From: Pseudomonas sp. ANT_H12B
Lineage (GTDB): Bacteria > Pseudomonadota > Gammaproteobacteria > Pseudomonadales > Pseudomonadaceae
Length of the DNA: 64,000 nt
Assembly (NCBI RefSeq): GCF_008369325.1
Contig: NZ_VOBI01000018.1
Coordinates: 62,001 to 126,000, forward strand
Direction of reading: 5' to 3'
Shown here: in pieces, positions 61,097-64,000 of the stretch
Position numbering within the stretch: position 1 is the stretch's first letter
How the letters are laid out: each line of letters begins with the position of its first letter
Translations under genes and position numbers: made by a program
The notes under the pieces: model-generated
The model's database searches: none
What the model was told of the DNA's origin: nothing
Seen by the model: the letters and a program-made list of their open reading frames with translations, nothing else

Positions 61097-61843
61097 ATGA
61101 AGAGCTGGGTTACAGCAGAGACCGTGCGCTGGGCAGGTCATGCATGGGTTGGCCCTGGTATCGGTGTCTTTTATGGCCGTGCCGGTCACCAAGAATGGCA
61201 CCTCCATCAAGCGCATCAGATCTCAGTTGGCCTCGACTCAACTGTATCGGTTCAAACCCCGATGGGTATTCAAACAGGGGGCGCCATCTTCATTCCGGCC
61301 GGTTTGAAACACCAGTTGAGCGCCGGTCACGTTCTGTCGATCTATGTGGATGCGCTGTCCGAGGAAGCCCGCGCTCTGCGGGGTGCGGAAGACGCGAGGG
61401 TGATTTTGATCACTCCGGCGGACGTAGCGCCAATAGTCGACGCACTGCACGAGCCAGGACACACTGATCTCCAGGTTAGGACCGGGGTGCGCCAGGCGCT
61501 GCGACTGCCCGATCTCCCGCCCCCAGATCCTCGCTTGATCAAGGTAATTGAGGCGCTGAGCAGAGGCCAAATGGGACGCGAAGAGTTGGCCGCGGTGGTA
61601 CATCTATCCCCCACGCGGTTTTCTCATTGGTTTGTGGAGCATACGGGGCTGCCGCTTCGCAGTTACGCGAGATGGTTACGTCTCACGCAAGCCCTGCAGC
61701 ATTTGGCCAAAGGTGCACGGCTGACCGACGCGGCTCATCAGGCGGGTTTTTCAGACTCGGCTCATTTCTCCCGGACATTCCGGGCGCTACTGGGTATCGA
61801 TCCGTCATCCGCCTTGGCTGAAGTTCATCTCCAGGAGACTTAG
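61097..61843 (+). CDS. AraC family transcriptional regulator
   Basis: This 248-residue protein has an N-terminal cupin-type sensing domain (WHLHQAHQISVGL, GGAIFIPAGLKHQL) and a C-terminal double HTH of the AraC type (LAAVVHLSPTRFSHWFVEHTGLPLRSYARWLRLTQAL and LTDAAHQAGFSDSAHFSRTFRALLGI). It is separated from the copper operon by 217 bases and precedes a membrane desaturase-like gene in the same direction, which it probably regulates. Confidence 0.9.
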   Translation: MKSWVTAETVRWAGHAWVGPGIGVFYGRAGHQEWHLHQAHQISVGLDSTVSVQTPMGIQTGGAIFIPAGLKHQLSAGHVLSIYVDALSEEARALRGAEDARVILITPADVAPIVDALHEPGHTDLQVRTGVRQALRLPDLPPPDPRLIKVIEALSRGQMGREELAAVVHLSPTRFSHWFVEHTGLPLRSYARWLRLTQALQHLAKGARLTDAAHQAGFSDSAHFSRTFRALLGIDPSSALAEVHLQET

Positions 61844-61911
61844 CTCTTTCGTTCAAGCCGAAAGCTGGCTTCTACACATATTGTGATGGTTCCATATCCA
61901 GGAGCTGAGCA

Positions 61912-62781
61912 ATGCCTTCCTTTCTCCGATTCGCCTTACGGTGGGTGAGCTATCCACTTGTGTTTGGCGGCTCTGCCACTTTTATGATCTGGACGCTGTA
62001 TACCGGCGTACCGTATTGGCCCACGACTCCCCTAGTTGCGGCAGTGGGACTTTTGCTCATCGCTGGCTTGGAGCGCATCCAACCTTTCCGCGAAGCCTGG
62101 CTTGAGGATCATCAAGACACCGCGACAGACCTGTTGCACATGCTGGTGAACCTTTCCGTCATTCAATTCACCGTTGGAGTCCTGGTCGAGTTTGGTGATG
62201 CGGTGCCAGCTTCGGTTCGTCTCTTTCCGAACAAGAGCCCGCTGTGGCTGCAGTTGCTACTGGTCATCGCCGTGCTCGATCTGAGCCTGTATGCGATGCA
62301 TCGGATCAGTCACCGAGTGTATTGGCTATGGCGTTTTCACATGCCTCATCACAGCGCCGAGCGGTTGTATTGGATGAACGGGGAGCGACGACATCCGTTG
62401 CACGCGGTGCTTATGGCGAGTCCGGGGCTGGTGATCCTGTTCGCATCAGGCGCACCCTCCGCAGTTGTGGCCACTTGGTTTGGAGTTCTAACAGTGCACT
62501 TGGCCTTCCAGCATTCGAACCTGGACTACCGGGTGGGATGGTTGCGCCACATTATCGGTGTTGCCGAAATTCATCGCTGGCATCACAAACGCGACTTTGA
62601 AGACGCCCAGGTCAACTATGGTGAGTTTCTGATGGTGTGGGACCGAATATTTGGCACGTTCTATGACAGTCTGGGGAGACTAGGCCAAGCCGAGGTCGGA
62701 TTGCATGAAACGGATTACCCCAAAAATTACCTTGGACAGCTTATCGAACCCTTTGAGCATGACCGTGTAAACAAAGGCTAG
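61912..62781 (+). CDS. Sterol desaturase / fatty acid hydroxylase family membrane protein
   Basis: This 289-residue polytopic membrane protein has the diiron histidine boxes HRISH, HMPHHS and HRWHHKRD with the spacing of fatty-acid hydroxylases. About four or five hydrophobic helices surround them. It would oxidise a membrane lipid or isoprenoid with O2. RBS CAGGAG precedes the ATG, and it follows the AraC gene by 68 bases. A metabolic link to copper is not evident. Confidence 0.88.
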   Translation: MPSFLRFALRWVSYPLVFGGSATFMIWTLYTGVPYWPTTPLVAAVGLLLIAGLERIQPFREAWLEDHQDTATDLLHMLVNLSVIQFTVGVLVEFGDAVPASVRLFPNKSPLWLQLLLVIAVLDLSLYAMHRISHRVYWLWRFHMPHHSAERLYWMNGERRHPLHAVLMASPGLVILFASGAPSAVVATWFGVLTVHLAFQHSNLDYRVGWLRHIIGVAEIHRWHHKRDFEDAQVNYGEFLMVWDRIFGTFYDSLGRLGQAEVGLHETDYPKNYLGQLIEPFEHDRVNKG

Positions 62782-62982
62782 TGGGCTCCCTCGCTTTGCA
62801 GCTACGGCAGCTGGCTACCGAGGCCACACTAATAGTAAAACCAATCAGACGTGATACCGAACGGTATTCTATGAGCTTTTACTACTTCCATGCTCAGGGA
62901 GTCAGGCTTCGCTGTTTAGCGAGTCCTTGTTTCTAGGCAAGGAGACTCATGTTGACCTGCTGGGCTATCTGGCTGGTTCTTC

Positions 62983-62998
62983 CTGACAGATTCGTAAT
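62983..62998 (+). promoter_or_regulatory. Putative CopR box upstream of the cusC-like operon
   Basis: CTGACA-GATTC-GTAAT, a perfect match, lies only 35 bases before the 63034 start. Confidence 0.72.
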
Positions 62999-63033
62999 GG
63001 TATAGCCCGTCACCAGCGACTAGACTCCCTCGC

Positions 63034-63369
63034 ATGAAACGCTATCTGCGGTGTTGCCTCATTTTCCTGATCAGCCTGGCGCTTCCCCTGAGCGGGATGG
63101 CGGGCATTCAGTCACCGATAGAACCTTGCCCGATGAAAACGACGGGCATGACTATGATGGGTGATATGAATCAGGACGGCGACATGAGCAGCTCCGCCGA
63201 TCATGGCAAATCCTGCAAACCTGGCCAGGAATGCAGGAGCGCCAGCTTGCTACAAGTGTCGTTGGGGAAACCTGCCACTCGTTTGTCCAGTTCGCAGATG
63301 CTAACAATCTTCAGCGACTCCCTCCCTACTCAGGCCCCGTCCGGGGTTTGGCGACCGCCTCGCGCTTGA
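63034..63369 (+). CDS. Small exported protein heading the cusC-like operon
   Basis: This 111-residue protein has a signal peptide (MKRYLRCCLIFLISLALPLSGMA), a CPMKTTGMTMMGDMNQDGDM Met-rich stretch, a Cys pair (SCKPGQEC), and a polar C-terminus. I recognise it only as a metal-responsive hypothetical of Pseudomonas cus/czc operons. A degraded inverted copy lies at 43896-44018. Confidence 0.75.
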   Translation: MKRYLRCCLIFLISLALPLSGMAGIQSPIEPCPMKTTGMTMMGDMNQDGDMSSSADHGKSCKPGQECRSASLLQVSLGKPATRLSSSQMLTIFSDSLPTQAPSGVWRPPRA

Positions 63370-63470
63370 TTCCTGTACCACACTAAGCCTCATCCTGCTC
63401 TGGCGCGGGATGGCATATCTGTGCGCATGTTTAAAGAGGCGCGCAGTGGATCATCACAGGAATCGTGAAC

Positions 63471-64000
63471 ATGAAGCCCAAGTGCTACTGCACCGGTTGG
63501 CCCCTCGTGGCTGCCCTGGCGGCAAGCATGCTGGCATTGCCAAGCCATGCTGCGCCCCTGACACTCGACGAAGCCTTACGGTTGGCTGAAAACAATGCAC
63601 CATCACTGACCGCCCAAGCGGCCAAACTGCAAGCGGCCAGCAGCGCCGCAATTCCAGCCGGTGAACTACCCGACCCGAAGCTCCTGCTGGGCGTACAAAA
63701 CTATCCCATCGGTGGCCCTGACCGCTGGCGCCTCGAGCAGGACTTCATGACCATGCAGATGGTCGGCGTCATGCAGGAGGTACCCAACCGTGACAAGCGT
63801 AGGGCGCGCATTGAAGTTGCCGAGGCATCCGTAGATCGAGCCGCGGCCGAAAGCCGTGTCGAGCGCTTGAACGTTCGTCAGGCCACGGCATTGGCCTGGA
63901 TCAGCAGCTACTCCGTCGAGCGTAAAGAGGCGCTGTTTCAGGATTTTTACCGTGAGAACCGTCTGTTGGCTGATACCGTCCGGGCGCAGATCGCCGGTGG
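63471..64000 (+). CDS. CusC/CzcC-like TolC-family outer-membrane efflux protein, truncated by window edge
   Basis: The open frame runs 177 codons to the window edge. It has a signal peptide (MKPKCYCTGWPLVAALAASMLALPSHA) and the outer-membrane factor repeat LTLDEALRLAENNAPSLTAQAAKLQAASSAA, then PDPKLLLGVQNYPIGGPDRW and VMQEVPNRDKRRARIEVAEA. The rest is outside the window. It should be followed by a membrane-fusion protein and an RND pump. The 5' 270 bases are duplicated at 43540-43802 on the other strand. Confidence 0.92.
   Translation, partial: MKPKCYCTGWPLVAALAASMLALPSHAAPLTLDEALRLAENNAPSLTAQAAKLQAASSAAIPAGELPDPKLLLGVQNYPIGGPDRWRLEQDFMTMQMVGVMQEVPNRDKRRARIEVAEASVDRAAAESRVERLNVRQATALAWISSYSVERKEALFQDFYRENRLLADTVRAQIAG

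Overview
The window looks like a chromosome segment of a Pseudomonas of the fluorescens lineage. The evidence is recognisable family content and gene order (uvrD, pdxY, cls, cfa, a folE2/zigA zinc-starvation locus, an hmtA-type operon), high-GC codon use, and the characteristic Pseudomonas REP palindromes at 2905-2992, 7184-7273 and 18466-18507. No tRNA, rRNA or CRISPR array was seen. Species cannot be fixed from the sequence alone.

Region 1 (1-8700) is ordinary core genome: the N-terminus of a membrane protein running off the left edge, uvrD, a Tim44-like protein, a SUKH protein, a Kef-type antiporter, an acyl-CoA thioesterase, pdxY and a DUF3301 protein. Region 2 (8707-18470) is a zinc-starvation locus: two COG0523 GTPases (one ZigA-like), a DUF1826 protein, a frameshifted amidase, folE2, a zinc/manganese-type ABC transporter, a gamma-carbonic anhydrase, and a threonyl-tRNA synthetase paralogue that lacks the whole catalytic core. 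Two dyads resembling the Pseudomonas Zur operator sit in its divergent promoters. Region 3 (18511-28030) has DUF3617, cardiolipin synthase, cyclopropane fatty acid synthase, and a translationally coupled operon of three SPFH/HflKC-like proteins plus an HmtA-type P-type ATPase, again headed by a Zur-like dyad. Region 4 (28221-42162) is mixed core metabolism and envelope: lpd, an Lrp regulator, a LysE exporter, a TPR-like protein with a DUF3142 lipoprotein, a flavin/2Fe-2S oxidoreductase with a GST, a LysR regulator, and a sialidase-like / membrane protein / LTA-synthase-like operon.

Region 5 (about 42215 to the right edge) is an accessory copper-resistance island. It starts just after the terminator of the sulfatase gene with four 17-bp repeats that resemble TnsB-binding sites of a Tn7-like transposon end. 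Inside are an orphan AbrB-Xre/ParS fusion antitoxin, an IS66 scrap, copCD, copRS, PtrA-like proteins, a cupredoxin, a DUF2933 protein with a copper P-type ATPase and an HMA chaperone, the collapsed remains of a dmeR-dmeF pair carrying a (ATGGGT)10 microsatellite, a thioredoxin-reductase-like enzyme, a DUF305 protein, an orphan flgB, copA-copB with extra small Met/His-rich proteins, a cytochrome c, a DUF411 (CopG-like) protein, an AraC regulator, a sterol-desaturase-like enzyme and the start of a cusC-like RND operon.

Seven sites of the form CTGACA-N5-GTAAT (two with one mismatch) lie upstream of separate island transcription units. They probably define the regulon of the local CopRS pair. A decayed inverted copy of the promoter-distal start of the cusC operon lies at 43540-44018 and mirrors the intact copy at 63034-63730. 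This indicates the island was built by duplication and deletion.
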